Assembly: GCA_000733415.1 (NCBI GenBank)
Contig: KL662191.1
Span: 99,731 to 163,730, forward strand
Reading direction: 5' to 3'
From: [Leptolyngbya] sp. JSC-1
GTDB lineage: Bacteria; Cyanobacteriota; Cyanobacteriia; Elainellales; Elainellaceae
Length of the DNA: 64,000 nucleotides
Position numbers and translations under genes: made by a program. The notes under the pieces are model-generated. The model was not told the origin of the DNA. It worked only from the letters and a program-made list of their open reading frames with translations, and ran no database searches. The stretch's first letter is position 1, and the number at the start of each line of letters is the position of its first letter. Of the stretch, positions 1 through 8,739 are shown one piece after another.

Positions 1-2
1 TG

Positions 3-2411
3 TACGACTACTACATGGCGCTGGCCTACACGGTACGGGATCGTCTGGTGCATCGTCGGATTAAAACGGCCCAGACATACTATGAGAAAGATGCCAAAAT
101 CGTCTATTACCTCTCTGCTGAGTTTCTAATCGGTCGCCTGCTGCTCAATAACCTGATCAACCTGGGGCTGTACGACCAGATCCAGCAAGCCTTGAAAGAA
201 TCTGGCCTCAATCTAGAGGACTTGATCGACCGCGAAGAGGAGCCGGGTCTCGGCAACGGAGGCTTAGGCCGGCTCGCTGCCTGCTTCCTCGATTCATTGG
301 CCACGCTGGAAATTCCTGCCATTGGCTACGGTATCCGCTACGAATTCGGCATTTTTGACCAGTTGATCTGCGATGGCTGGCAGGTCGAACATCCTGACAA
401 CTGGCTGCGCTTCGGCAATCCCTGGGAAATTGCCCGTCCTGACTATATGGTCGAGGTCAAATTCGGCGGCCATACCGAAGTTTATATAGACCAAGAAGGC
501 AAGACCCGCAGCCGTTGGTCGCCCCGCATCACCGTATTCGGCACCCCCTACGATACGCCTGTCCCTGGCTATGGCAACAATACGGTCAACACCCTACGCC
601 TCTGGTCGGCCAGAGCGGGCGAAGACTTTGACTTTCACGTGTTCAATGCGGGCGATTATACCCAGGCGGTAGCAGCCAAGACTTTCTCAGAGAACATCTC
701 GAAGGTGCTCTACCCCAACGACCACACCCCCCAGGGTAAAGAGCTACGCCTGCAGCAGCAATATTTCTTTGTGTCTTGTTCATTGCAGGATATCATCCGG
801 CTGTATTTGCGCAAGCATGACAACTTCGATGCCTTCCCAGATAAGGTGGCGATTCAGCTCAACGATACCCACCCGGCCATCGGTGTAGCGGAATTGATGC
901 GGCTGTTTCTCGACGAGTATCAGCTTGAGTGGCACTACGCTTGGGATCTAACCCGTCGTACCTTTGCCTACACGAATCACACCCTGCTGACCGAAGCCCT
1001 AGAGCGCTGGCCGGTTAGCCTGTTTGGCCGTCTGTTGCCCCGCCATCTGGAGATCATCTACGACATTAACCAGCATTTTCTCGATGAAGTGCGGCTCAAG
1101 TACCCCGGTAATACGGCGAAACTAGCCTGCATGTCGCTGATTGAAGAAGGGCAAGAAAAACAGGTGCGCATGGCCCATTTGGCCTGTGTGGGCAGCCACA
1201 CGGTGAATGGTGTAGCCGAGCTGCATACTGAGCTGATTAAGCAGGACTTGATGCTGGATTTCTATGAGCTGTGGCCAGAAAAATTCCAGAACAAAACCAA
1301 CGGCATTACGCCCCGCCGCTGGCTGCTGATGAGCAACCCCAGTCTGGCTCACCTGATTAGCGAAAAAATTGGCGAGGGCTGGATCAAAGACCTGGACGAG
1401 CTGCGCAAACTCGAGGTGTTCGTTGATGATCCCCAGTTCCGTGCCCGCTGGCGGCAGATCAAGCAGGAAAACAAAATCAATTTAGCGACTTACATCCAAC
1501 GCAACAATAATTTGGAAGTGGATGTAAACTCCCTGTTTGATGTGCAGATTAAGCGGATTCACGAGTACAAGCGGCAGCTCCTCTGCGCCATGCATGTCAT
1601 CACCCTCTACAATCGCCTGAAAGCTAACCCCAGTATGGACATGCTGCCCCGCACGTTTATTTTCGGCGGCAAGGCGGCTCCAGGCTACTTCATGGCGAAG
1701 ATGGTGGTGAAGCTGATCAACTCCGTGGCCGAGGTGGTCAACAACGATCCAGATGTTGCCGGACGCCTGAAGGTAGTGTTCTTGGCCAACTATTCGGTAT
1801 CGTTGGGTCAGTTTGCCTATCCGGCTGCCGACCTGTCTGAGCAGATTTCTACGGCAGGCAAGGAAGCCTCTGGGACGGGCAACATGAAGTTCTCGCTCAA
1901 CGGCGCATTAACGATTGGCACTCTGGATGGCGCGAATGTAGAAATCCGCGAAGAGGTGGGCGCTGAAAACTTCTTCCTGTTTGGCCTCACCGCTCAGGAA
2001 GTAATGGATCTAAAAGCGCGAGGCTATAAACCCACCGAATACTATCAGTCCAATCCAGAGCTGAAGCTGGTGATCGACCAAATGGCCTCTGGGTTCTTCT
2101 CGCCCAAGGAGCCAGGACTGTTTATGTCGATTGTGGATTCTCTGCTGCATAGCGACGAATACATGCTGCTGGCTGACTATCAATCCTATGTGGACTGTCA
2201 GGAACGGGTAAGCGAAGCCTTCCGCGATCAGGACAACTGGACCCGTATGTCGATCCTCAACGTGGCTCGGATGGGCAAATTCTCCTCTGACCGCACGATT
2301 GCCCAATACTGCCGCGATATTTGGGATGTGGAGCCGATGCCGATTGATCTGGGCACCTATTCCCAAGCGGAAGCCGGATTGAAGGTAACCAGCATTCCGG
2401 AAACCACCTAA
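3..2411 (+). CDS. glgP: Glycogen/alpha-glucan phosphorylase, 5' truncated by window edge
   Basis: GT35 phosphorylase that releases glucose-1-phosphate from glycogen in the cytoplasm. The reading frame is open to the first bases of the window (Y-D-Y-Y precede the first visible Met), so that Met is internal. About 45-50 N-terminal residues are missing compared with the usual 840-850. Visible family signatures are the glycine-rich block EPGLGNGGLGRLAACF near residue 78 and, at about residue 620-630, GTGNMKFSLNGA, whose Lys carries the pyridoxal phosphate. The RIHEYKRQLL segment at about 515-525 is also typical. No frameshift is seen. An intrinsic terminator follows about 40 bases after the stop. 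Function is assigned with high confidence; the true start lies outside the window. Confidence 0.97.
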   Translation, partial: YDYYMALAYTVRDRLVHRRIKTAQTYYEKDAKIVYYLSAEFLIGRLLLNNLINLGLYDQIQQALKESGLNLEDLIDREEEPGLGNGGLGRLAACFLDSLATLEIPAIGYGIRYEFGIFDQLICDGWQVEHPDNWLRFGNPWEIARPDYMVEVKFGGHTEVYIDQEGKTRSRWSPRITVFGTPYDTPVPGYGNNTVNTLRLWSARAGEDFDFHVFNAGDYTQAVAAKTFSENISKVLYPNDHTPQGKELRLQQQYFFVSCSLQDIIRLYLRKHDNFDAFPDKVAIQLNDTHPAIGVAELMRLFLDEYQLEWHYAWDLTRRTFAYTNHTLLTEALERWPVSLFGRLLPRHLEIIYDINQHFLDEVRLKYPGNTAKLACMSLIEEGQEKQVRMAHLACVGSHTVNGVAELHTELIKQDLMLDFYELWPEKFQNKTNGITPRRWLLMSNPSLAHLISEKIGEGWIKDLDELRKLEVFVDDPQFRARWRQIKQENKINLATYIQRNNNLEVDVNSLFDVQIKRIHEYKRQLLCAMHVITLYNRLKANPSMDMLPRTFIFGGKAAPGYFMAKMVVKLINSVAEVVNNDPDVAGRLKVVFLANYSVSLGQFAYPAADLSEQISTAGKEASGTGNMKFSLNGALTIGTLDGANVEIREEVGAENFFLFGLTAQEVMDLKARGYKPTEYYQSNPELKLVIDQMASGFFSPKEPGLFMSIVDSLLHSDEYMLLADYQSYVDCQERVSEAFRDQDNWTRMSILNVARMGKFSSDRTIAQYCRDIWDVEPMPIDLGTYSQAEAGLKVTSIPETT

Positions 2412-2453
2412 ACGCTGATTGGACCGCCAACCGACAGCTCAATCAGTCCTACC

Positions 2454-2486
2454 ATCCCTTTTCAATCATTTGAGAAGGGATTTTTT
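2454..2486 (+). terminator. Intrinsic terminator of glgP
   Basis: Ten-base-pair stem (ATCCCTTTTC with GAGAAGGGAT, one G-T wobble), 8-nt loop, then a run of six T. It lies directly after the phosphorylase stop and before the queF start, so queF is probably a separate transcription unit. Confidence 0.85.
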
Positions 2487-2569
2487 AGTTCGTTCTTCGT
2501 TTCGTAGCCCAATCTTGGGCATGTGGAATTGGTTATGATTAGCCCTAGATAGTGACTCAATTTATAACG

Positions 2570-3016
2570 ATGAATTCTCAATCTACTTCTGGGCCAATTA
2601 GTGTACCAACCAGCAAATTGTCAACCTCAGAATCAGCTTCAGAACCAAAATATGGCGAACGTATAATCGCTGCTGGGGAACTAATCACCTTTCCCAATCC
2701 CCGCATTGGTCGTCGCTATACGATTGACATTACGCTGCCAGAATTTACCTGCAAGTGCCCGTTCTCTGGCTACCCTGATTTTGCAACGATCCAGATTCGC
2801 TATGTACCTGATCAAAAGGTAGTGGAACTAAAAGCAATCAAGCTTTATATCAATAGCTATCGCGATCGGTATATTTCTCATGAAGAATCGGTGAATCAAA
2901 TCTTAGATGATTTTGTGGCTGCTTGTGACCCGCTAGAGGTAACGATCAAAGGAGACTTTGCACCACGCGGTAATGTTCATACTGTGGTTGAAGTCCAGCA
3001 TTACAAAGCAACTTGA
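2570..3016 (+). CDS. queF: NADPH-dependent 7-cyano-7-deazaguanine reductase (QueF)
   Basis: Reduces preQ0 to preQ1 in queuosine tRNA modification. The short monofunctional QueF type (about 148 residues) is seen, with the catalytic block CKCPFSGYPDFA: the second Cys (residue 63) is the position of the thioimide-forming nucleophile and the Asp (residue 70) the proton donor. The substrate motif ELKAIKLY and the following SYRDRYISHE segment are also present. I chose the ATG; an in-frame GTG six codons upstream is possible and neither has a clear ribosome site. It stands alone between a terminator and a decayed region. I looked for a preQ1 riboswitch in the 80-base leader and could not support one. 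Confidence 0.93.
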   Translation: MNSQSTSGPISVPTSKLSTSESASEPKYGERIIAAGELITFPNPRIGRRYTIDITLPEFTCKCPFSGYPDFATIQIRYVPDQKVVELKAIKLYINSYRDRYISHEESVNQILDDFVAACDPLEVTIKGDFAPRGNVHTVVEVQHYKAT

Positions 3017-3041
3017 TTCACCAATTCTCACGCCATCTTTG

Positions 3042-3155
3042 CTAATCCTGTAGATGACGCTTTAGGAACGCAACTATTCTATCCCATGCATCGACAGCAG
3101 CAGCTTCGTTATAGCGGGTGCCTGAGGGATTGGCAAAGGCGTGATCGGGGCACAT
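3042..3155 (-). pseudogene. C-terminal remnant of a dienelactone hydrolase-family gene
   Basis: The minus strand here reads PDHAFANPSGTRYNEAAA followed by VDAWDRIVAFLKRHLQD and a stop. This is the characteristic C-terminus of short dienelactone hydrolases (catalytic His in the DHAF motif). Upstream in the same frame the similarity stops after a few residues and a TAG is met, and no other part of the alpha/beta hydrolase (the nucleophile elbow) is found nearby. It is therefore a dead 3' fragment. The recognition is from motif memory, not a search. Confidence 0.7.
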
Positions 3156-3272
3156 CCCCTTAATGAGAGTGGAACATGCGTTGACTGTAATTATGGGCTA
3201 CGGCCCGCTGCACTCGCATTTCCGTAAAAAATCCGCCGATAGGACACCAAATTTTGCTCAGCGATTGATCTA

Positions 3273-3304
3273 TCCAAAGTGCAGTTGATCCAAAGTGCAG
3301 TTGA
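3273..3304. repeat. 16-bp perfect tandem duplication
   Basis: TCCAAAGTGCAGTTGA occurs twice head to tail in the noncoding stretch between queF and the ferritin-like gene. Confidence 0.9.
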
Positions 3305-3372
3305 TTTGCTTGATTTGTTCAAGTCGTCAATGTAGATAAGTAATTCAACTGAATTAAAACCAAGCTCAGAGT

Positions 3373-3403
3373 GTTGTCGCCGCTCTTCGGGCGGCGACAA
3401 CAT
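3373..3403. other. Perfect 12-bp hairpin
   Basis: TGTTGTCGCCGC and its exact reverse complement flank a 7-nt loop. There is no T-run on either side, so it is not a classical terminator. The rest of the roughly 620-base gap between queF and the next gene holds only the hydrolase remnant and the 16-bp duplication. Confidence 0.7.
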
Positions 3404-3639
3404 CTCCTTTGGGTTTCATGTTTAATTATGTTGTTCTACTTAGGAGCTAGGACAAGACAAACTGCTTCCACCTCGTGAACCGGACCAGCTTTGATGCGTG
3501 ATCTACCGGATAATTGTGTGATTAGCGACTTCATCAAGGGCGAAGCTGACGCTCAGACGCAAGCAACCTCTACCCAGGACAGTCAGATCGATGGAATGTG
3601 ACTAGACTAAGAGAGATGCCTTTGATACCGAGAAGCTTT

Positions 3640-4494
3640 ATGAATCCATTGACCCAACTGTTGCATCTCGTCGGTTCGGGAGCTGTAGCCTACATCACGG
3701 CCCGCAACTTGCGTGATTCGCGGACTCGGCCTGATATGCTGGCGGGCTTTCAATTGGCAGAAGGTGGCGCAGTGCCGTATTTAGAATCGTTATCCCAACG
3801 AGCCGCAGCGGAAGGCGATGCTTGGTTGGCAGAGAAGCTGGCCATTCATGCGCAAGACGAACGGCGACACAGCCAGATTTTTGCCCATGCCCTAAAGCAG
3901 CTCAACAAACAGATGATTGACTTTAGCGCTTTGCCCAAGCAAACGAGTACAGACAAAGCCTCAGGAACCAGCGAAACAGCCAATAACCGCCGCAGTCCCT
4001 TCTTGGCGGCCTATTATGAAGGCTACAGCAGGGATGATCTGGCTCCGCAGCAAATCGATTGGATTGTGTTTTTTGCCAGTACCCATATTCTGGAGCTTGA
4101 CGCCAGCAAAGAGTTTGCCCGCATAGCGAAGGTTTTACCCGACAGCGATTTGGCCAGCGCCAACTTGAAGAAAGGCTTACTGAGCATTGCCAAAGACGAA
4201 GAGCGGCATGCCGCCTATTTACGAGAAGCGATGCAGCGACGTCTGCCCTACGCTGAAGTTTGTGTCCAAGTTGATGACTGGCGACATCGCAAAGTGAATG
4301 CCATGCTGGCAATGGTGAGTAATTTATTCAAGCAAGGGGGTGAACTACCGTCGCTGACACGGGATGGTGCTCCGGTTGAGGTGGCTGAAGATCAAACAGA
4401 AGATCAGACAGCCGGAAATCAAAGCAAAAGCCAAAGCATCGAGAATCAGAGGACCGAAGACCCCAAAACAGATTCAGAATTAGCATCTGTGTAA
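3640..4494 (+). CDS. Ferritin-like di-iron protein
   Basis: A four-helix-bundle ferritin-like protein with the E, ExxH, E, ExxH iron-ligand pattern: Glu in LAEGGAVPYL, then DERRH, Glu in HILELDASKEF, then DEERH. The two ExxH motifs are about 120 residues apart because of a long inter-helix insertion. The C-terminal 45 residues are a polar Gln/Asp/Glu-rich tail (EDQTEDQTAGNQSKSQ) that looks disordered. I chose the ATG beginning MNPLTQLLHLVGSG, preceded by GAGAAG; an ATG 8 codons earlier and a GTG 14 codons earlier are in frame. The substrate is unknown. It resembles tRNA-hydroxylase-like and oxidase members, but no specific role can be assigned from the sequence. Confidence 0.8.
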   Translation: MNPLTQLLHLVGSGAVAYITARNLRDSRTRPDMLAGFQLAEGGAVPYLESLSQRAAAEGDAWLAEKLAIHAQDERRHSQIFAHALKQLNKQMIDFSALPKQTSTDKASGTSETANNRRSPFLAAYYEGYSRDDLAPQQIDWIVFFASTHILELDASKEFARIAKVLPDSDLASANLKKGLLSIAKDEERHAAYLREAMQRRLPYAEVCVQVDDWRHRKVNAMLAMVSNLFKQGGELPSLTRDGAPVEVAEDQTEDQTAGNQSKSQSIENQRTEDPKTDSELASV

Positions 4495-4525
4495 ACCGGA
4501 TTTGGGTGAATCGGCTCTGTATAGT

Positions 4526-4553
4526 ATCCAGACAATAGCATCCAGACAATAGT
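4526..4553. repeat. 14-bp tandem duplication in spacer
   Basis: ATCCAGACAATAGC is followed by ATCCAGACAATAGT and a partial third GTCCAG, just upstream of the sugar dehydrogenase start. Confidence 0.8.
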
Positions 4554-4577
4554 GTCCAGTTGTGCGGTGTGTTTCTC

Positions 4578-5933
4578 ATGCGTTTCAATCGGGTTTTGAT
4601 TTTGTCAATTCTACTGACTACAGCAGCCTGTAATGCAGCTGTAACGGAACCATCCTCGCAGTTACAAGGAGAGCCATCCGCTGCTAATCCTACTGACAAT
4701 TCTCTCAATGCTCCTGCATCGATTGCTCGTGTTCCGGCCAATTCCCTGATTGCTACTCGTCCCCTGACTCCAACGCCGATTCAGATTGCGCTAGCCGATC
4801 TGCCTCCCCCCTTTGCCACGGACAGCGCTTCCAAATCCCCGAATGTAGTTGCTATTCCAGCTCAGCCTACGCTGAACGTTCCAGCAGGCTTTGAGGTGAA
4901 TGTATTTGCAGAAGGACTGACTCGACCTCGCTGGCTGGCCTTGACACCGAGGGGTGATGTGTTAGTGACGGAAACGGGCCAGAACCGCATCACGCTGCTG
5001 GGTGATCACAATGGTGACGGAGTCGCAGAGGTGAAACAAACCTTTGCCAACGCCGGGAATGGCCTGAATCAACCCTTCGGCATGACCTTTGCTGGCAGCT
5101 ATTTCTTTCTGGGCAATACCGATGGGGTGCTGCGCTTCCCCTACCAAACCGCTCAAACCCAGATCACTAGCATTGGCGAGAAAATTGCCAAACTGCCTGC
5201 CGATGGCTACAACAACCACTGGACACGCAATGTGCTTGCCTCACCCGACGGGCAAAAGCTGTATGTCTCGATTGGCTCAGCGTCGAATGTGGATCGAGAA
5301 CCACTGCCCCGCGCCTCGGTACAGGTGATGAATCTGGATGGATCTAATGTACAAACCTTCGCGACGGGGCTGCGGAATCCGGTAGGGCTGGCCTTTCATC
5401 CGGTGAGTCAGGAGCTATACACCACCGTGAATGAACGCGATGGCTTGGGAGATGACTTAGTTCCTGATTATCTGACCCGCATCCGCCAAGGTGAATTCTA
5501 TGGCTGGCCCTATGCCTACCTGACGCCCGACCGACTCGATCCGCGCCAAGTAGATGGTAATCGCAGCACCAATCCCGGATTGGCAAGCCAAACCCTTACC
5601 CCAGATGTGCTATTCCAGGCTCACTCAGCGGCACTGGGCCTGCAATTCTATGATGGCACTACGTTTCCAGAGCGCTATCGCAACGGAGCCTTTGTAGCGT
5701 TTCGCGGTTCCTGGAATCGGAATGAAGGCACTGGTTATAAAATTGTGTACGTTCCATTTAACGCTAATCATCGTCCTGTAGGACATTACGAAGATTTTGT
5801 CACTGGCTTCCTTACCGATCCAGCCGGTCCTACCACTTGGGGCCGTCCAGTTGGATTGCTGGTGCTACCCGATGGCAGCCTGCTGTTTACCGAAGAAGCC
5901 AACGGACGCATCTATCGAGTCCAGCATCGATGA
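4578..5933 (+). CDS. PQQ-type sorbosone/sugar dehydrogenase lipoprotein
   Basis: Six-bladed beta-propeller oxidoreductase of the soluble glucose/L-sorbosone dehydrogenase family. The N-terminus is a lipoprotein signal (MRFNRVLILSILLTTAAC, lipobox LTTAAC), followed by a low-complexity Pro/Ala/Ser linker of about 80 residues. The propeller then starts with LNVPAGFEVNVFAEGLTRPR. Typical segments are LVTETGQNRITLL, GLRNPVGLAFHP, NERDGLGDDLVPDYLT and AFRGSWNRNEGTGYKIV. The ATG was chosen because it starts exactly at the signal peptide. The protein is expected on the periplasmic face of a membrane, oxidising a sugar or aldose with PQQ. No PQQ synthesis genes are in the window, so the cofactor state is open. 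Confidence 0.88.
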   Translation: MRFNRVLILSILLTTAACNAAVTEPSSQLQGEPSAANPTDNSLNAPASIARVPANSLIATRPLTPTPIQIALADLPPPFATDSASKSPNVVAIPAQPTLNVPAGFEVNVFAEGLTRPRWLALTPRGDVLVTETGQNRITLLGDHNGDGVAEVKQTFANAGNGLNQPFGMTFAGSYFFLGNTDGVLRFPYQTAQTQITSIGEKIAKLPADGYNNHWTRNVLASPDGQKLYVSIGSASNVDREPLPRASVQVMNLDGSNVQTFATGLRNPVGLAFHPVSQELYTTVNERDGLGDDLVPDYLTRIRQGEFYGWPYAYLTPDRLDPRQVDGNRSTNPGLASQTLTPDVLFQAHSAALGLQFYDGTTFPERYRNGAFVAFRGSWNRNEGTGYKIVYVPFNANHRPVGHYEDFVTGFLTDPAGPTTWGRPVGLLVLPDGSLLFTEEANGRIYRVQHR

Positions 5934-6070
5934 GCAGGGTACGCACAATACAGCACAACACAGGATACAGTTGAACCCAGTTAAAAACAGTCTCGAAGAT
6001 AGAGCCGCACTCAGCTAATTCTCAGCTACGATCGCTAGCCTAGATAAGTAGGTCAACCAGTAGGTCAACC

Positions 6071-6093
6071 CAGCTAACTAGGTTAGCTGTTTT
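6071..6093 (+). terminator. Candidate intrinsic terminator after the sugar dehydrogenase
   Basis: Perfect 8-bp stem CAGCTAAC / GTTAGCTG with a 3-nt loop, followed by TTTT. It separates the dehydrogenase from the arsenosugar pair. Confidence 0.6.
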
Positions 6094-6134
6094 GCCCCTA
6101 TTTCCGTCTGCCCCCTTCCTCCAAGGATAATTTC

Positions 6135-6467
6135 ATGACTGATTATTACAAGCCCGAACACCTTGCCCAGTTTAGTCAAGTCAGCCAAGGCAATCCTGAA
6201 CTGGCCGAAAAATTCTTTGCCTACTATGGGGCTGTGTTTGCCGAAGGTGCTTTATCAGCGCGGGAAAAAGCCCTGATTGCCCTTGCTGTGGCCCATACTG
6301 TGCAGTGCCCCTACTGCATCGACGCCTACAGTAAGGAATGTCTACAGCAGGGGTCTGACCTAGAGCAAATGACGGAAGCCTTGCATGTGGCTACTGCCAT
6401 CCGGGGTGGAGCCTCACTTGTGCATGGCATGCAGATGCTCGATCACGTCAAGCAAGTTGCGATGTAG
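6135..6467 (+). CDS. AhpD-like protein associated with arsenosugar biosynthesis
   Basis: Small carboxymuconolactone decarboxylase/AhpD-fold protein of 110 residues with the redox motif CPYC (about residue 56) in the context AHTVQCPYCIDAY. The family fold motif SAREKALIALAVA lies just before it. It is followed on the same strand, about 100 bases on, by an ArsS-type radical SAM enzyme. This pairing is the known context of the arsenosugar biosynthesis-associated peroxidase-like family. A ribosome site (AAGGA) precedes the ATG. Thiol peroxidase or disulfide reductase activity is inferred from the CxxC fold; the exact role in arsenosugar formation is not known to me. Confidence 0.88.
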   Translation: MTDYYKPEHLAQFSQVSQGNPELAEKFFAYYGAVFAEGALSAREKALIALAVAHTVQCPYCIDAYSKECLQQGSDLEQMTEALHVATAIRGGASLVHGMQMLDHVKQVAM

Positions 6468-6469
6468 TA

Positions 6470-6534
6470 GGGACAAAGCATTTCGATAATTGAGACTCAA
6501 TCAGACAATAATTGGTTTGCTAAATGCTTTGCCC
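6470..6534. other. Imperfect long inverted repeat
   Basis: GGGACAAAGCATTT pairs with AAATGCTTTGCCC across about 38 bases, with one bulged A. It lies between the AhpD-like gene and arsS and could act as an intercistronic structure or be a small element end pair. Confidence 0.55.
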
Positions 6535-6539
6535 GTACA

Positions 6540-6570
6540 TTTTAAGTTTTGAATTTTGAGTTTTGAATTT
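6540..6570. repeat. Heptamer-type spacer repeat (TTTTGAR units)
   Basis: TTTAAGTTTTGAATTTTGAGTTTTGAATTT ends two bases before the arsS ATG and replaces any recognisable ribosome site. The same repeat type recurs in several other spacers of the window. Confidence 0.75.
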
Positions 6571-6571
6571 C

Positions 6572-7693
6572 ATGGTTGAAGCGTTCTCCCCCCCCGAATT
6601 GGATCTTGACAGCACCGCAGCGGGTCCTAAACCGACTACTTCGCTGATGCGTCGTCGATTGCCGTTGGCCTCTCCCCAGTATCAGATGCAGAGGCTGGTC
6701 GAATTGGATCTGTCTCATACGGCGTCTCAAGGCAATTTTTCAGTTCAGATGGCTCAGCAGGGATGGTCAACCTTGCAGCCTGCACAGTTGGAAATTTTTC
6801 AAATCAACATCGGCAAACTGTGCAACATGACCTGCCGCCACTGCCATGTGGATGCTGGACCGGATCGCCGCGAAATGATGGATCGCGAGACCGTGGACGC
6901 CTGTCTGCAAGCGTTGGACCAAACCACGGCTCACACAGTAGATATTACCGGCGGCGCTCCAGAGCTAAACCCCCATTTTCGCTACTTGGTGGATCAATGT
7001 GTAGCGCGGGGTAAGCATGTGATCGATCGCTGTAATTTAACGGTGCTGTTGCTGCCGCCGTTTCAAGACTTACCAGAGTGGCTGGCAGAACGAGGCGTGG
7101 AAGTGGTTTGCTCGTTGCCTCACTACCGCAAGTTTAATACCGACAGCCAGCGCGGTGACGGCACGTTTGAAAAATCGATCGAAGCCCTCCAGCGACTAAA
7201 TGCAGCCGGTTACGGTCAGGGTGATCCACAACGCCAGTTGACCTTGATGTCCAATCCGGTGGGGGCGTTTTTGGCCAGTGGTCAGGCCAAGATGGAGCAG
7301 GAGTGGAAAGCTGGATTGCAAAAGAACCACGGCATCCAGTTTGATCGGTTGATTACCCTCAACAACATGCCAATTTCGCGGTACTTGGAATGGCTAGAGC
7401 AGTCGGGCAATTTACAGCGCTATATGGAATTACTGGTCAGCCGTTTTAATCCAGCAACGATTGATGGGTTAATGTGTCGCAACACGCTATCGGTTTCCTG
7501 GGACGGACGCCTGTTTGACTGTGATTTCAACCAAATGCTGGATCTAGAAATTCGAGATCCTGCCGGCAAACCGATCCATATCCGTGACTTTAACCCCGCC
7601 CAACTCGCCCAACGGCAGATCATCACAGGGCGTCACTGCTTTGGCTGCACAGCAGGAGCAGGCAGCTCTTGTGGAGGTGCGATTGAACCATGA
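6572..7693 (+). CDS. arsS: Arsenosugar biosynthesis radical SAM protein ArsS
   Basis: Radical SAM enzyme of the ArsS type (radical SAM plus C-terminal DUF3641). The [4Fe-4S]/SAM motif CNMTCRHC is at about residue 86-93, followed by DITGGAPELNP. The C-terminal domain has the Cys-rich segments LMCRNTLSVSWDG, LFDCDFNQ and HCFGCTAGAGSSCGG, likely ligands of auxiliary clusters. In known systems ArsS adds the adenosyl-derived group to dimethylarsenite to start arsenosugar synthesis. ArsM methyltransferase is not in the window. I took the ATG (MVEAFSPPEL); a TTG three codons upstream lies in the repeat. Confidence 0.93.
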   Translation: MVEAFSPPELDLDSTAAGPKPTTSLMRRRLPLASPQYQMQRLVELDLSHTASQGNFSVQMAQQGWSTLQPAQLEIFQINIGKLCNMTCRHCHVDAGPDRREMMDRETVDACLQALDQTTAHTVDITGGAPELNPHFRYLVDQCVARGKHVIDRCNLTVLLLPPFQDLPEWLAERGVEVVCSLPHYRKFNTDSQRGDGTFEKSIEALQRLNAAGYGQGDPQRQLTLMSNPVGAFLASGQAKMEQEWKAGLQKNHGIQFDRLITLNNMPISRYLEWLEQSGNLQRYMELLVSRFNPATIDGLMCRNTLSVSWDGRLFDCDFNQMLDLEIRDPAGKPIHIRDFNPAQLAQRQIITGRHCFGCTAGAGSSCGGAIEP

Positions 7694-7714
7694 TGCCTGC
7701 GCTACAAAATCACT

Positions 7715-7746
7715 AAAACTACTCCAAAACTACTCCAAAACTACTG
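7715..7746. repeat. 11-bp tandem repeat, three units
   Basis: AAAACTACTCC twice and a third imperfect AAAACTACTG, just after the arsS stop. Confidence 0.85.
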
Positions 7747-7774
7747 AATTCACTGTTTAACACCAAAGCAGCAA

Positions 7775-7825
7775 CACCAATCTGGAGTCACAGAATGCAA
7801 TGACCCTGCAGACTCCAGATCGGTG
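7775..7825 (+). terminator. Long hairpin between convergent genes
   Basis: CACCAATCTGGAGTC pairs with GACTCCAGATCGGTG (14 of 15 pairs) across a 21-nt loop, between the ends of arsS and the convergent DUF4278 gene. T-rich only weakly (TATTTAG), so it may be a bidirectional, non-canonical terminator. Confidence 0.5.
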
Positions 7826-7868
7826 TATTTAGCTGTGCCAGAACCAATTAGCCGGATGCCTAATCGAT

Positions 7869-8315
7869 TCAACCCGCTTGCTGCATCTCATTTTGCAGCA
7901 GGTTCAGCAGTTTATAGTCGCCTCGAGCTTTAGCGGCTTCAATTCGTTGCTGCAATCGACGACGGATATGCATTTGATGGGTCTGCTCATATTCTGCAAA
8001 CTGAGCTTTGCTGGTCTGCCATCTAGGATTGGTGGAAGCCATAGCCCGTTTAGCCGAAGCTTGAGACAGAGATGTCACTGGAGATGTCACTAGGCGAGCG
8101 ACCGGACGAGGTGCAGGCATGGTTTGACCTGTTTCAGTCGTGCGATAGGTCGCGCCTCGATAAGTGAGAGTATGAACCGGCTGAGGTACCGGAATATGGC
8201 GAGGATAACTAAACGAAAAAGCTTGCCCCCGATAGGTGCCTTGAATTGGGCTATCCACCATATCCACAGGTTGGGGTTCGCGATTATAATGTGCTCCACG
8301 ATAGGTAAGCTGCAT
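7869..8315 (-). CDS. DUF4278 domain-containing protein
   Basis: Cyanobacterial protein of 148 residues with three copies of the short motif that defines DUF4278: MQLTYRGAHY at the N-terminus, QGTYRGQAF near residue 27 and TLTYRGATYR near 49. The second half is a basic, charged helical region (IRRRLQQRIEAAKARGDYKLL). Function is unknown. It is transcribed convergently with arsS and its start faces a roughly 420-base intergenic region. Confidence 0.85.
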   Translation of the reverse strand: MQLTYRGAHYNREPQPVDMVDSPIQGTYRGQAFSFSYPRHIPVPQPVHTLTYRGATYRTTETGQTMPAPRPVARLVTSPVTSLSQASAKRAMASTNPRWQTSKAQFAEYEQTHQMHIRRRLQQRIEAAKARGDYKLLNLLQNEMQQAG

Positions 8316-8739
8316 ATTAACTCCCGGAATGCGTCATTCAATCAGGTGTAGAGAGGCGCGTTCCTTCAGGAATAACTCCTTACTTCCGTCCCCACCCTAA
8401 ACATGGCGGGCAGAGATGAACGAAATATCTTTTATTTCTGTATCTTATTTTACTATTTTGCCAACGAAAAGACAATTTCACTAAATGTAACCCAAGGCTA
8501 ATCTTCATGGAACTACGGGTCTGCCTAAAGAATGATTAAGGATTTGGAGTGTTAAGGGTTTGGCAGCAATGTTGAACACACATTTCCCTAGCCTCAGAGC
8601 GCTGAAAACTAAAGATTGTTGAAAAACTATGCCCGGTCGTCGCATTTCACTAGAAGATGGTATTCACTAGAAATCCGTGTAAGCCTTATAAACAAACGCT
8701 TATGCTTACGATCCCTTTAGAAATAATTAAGAGCGCTTT
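8316..8739. other. Divergent intergenic region
   Basis: A stretch without a gene between the divergent DUF4278 and TRAP receptor genes, with an A+T-rich patch around 8430-8480. Both promoters must lie here, but I see no convincing consensus box or regulator site. Confidence 0.5.

Noticed and set aside
2487..2569. preQ1 riboswitch ahead of queF
   Set aside because: Leader is short and A/T-mixed with no C-rich loop or pseudoknot that I can draw.
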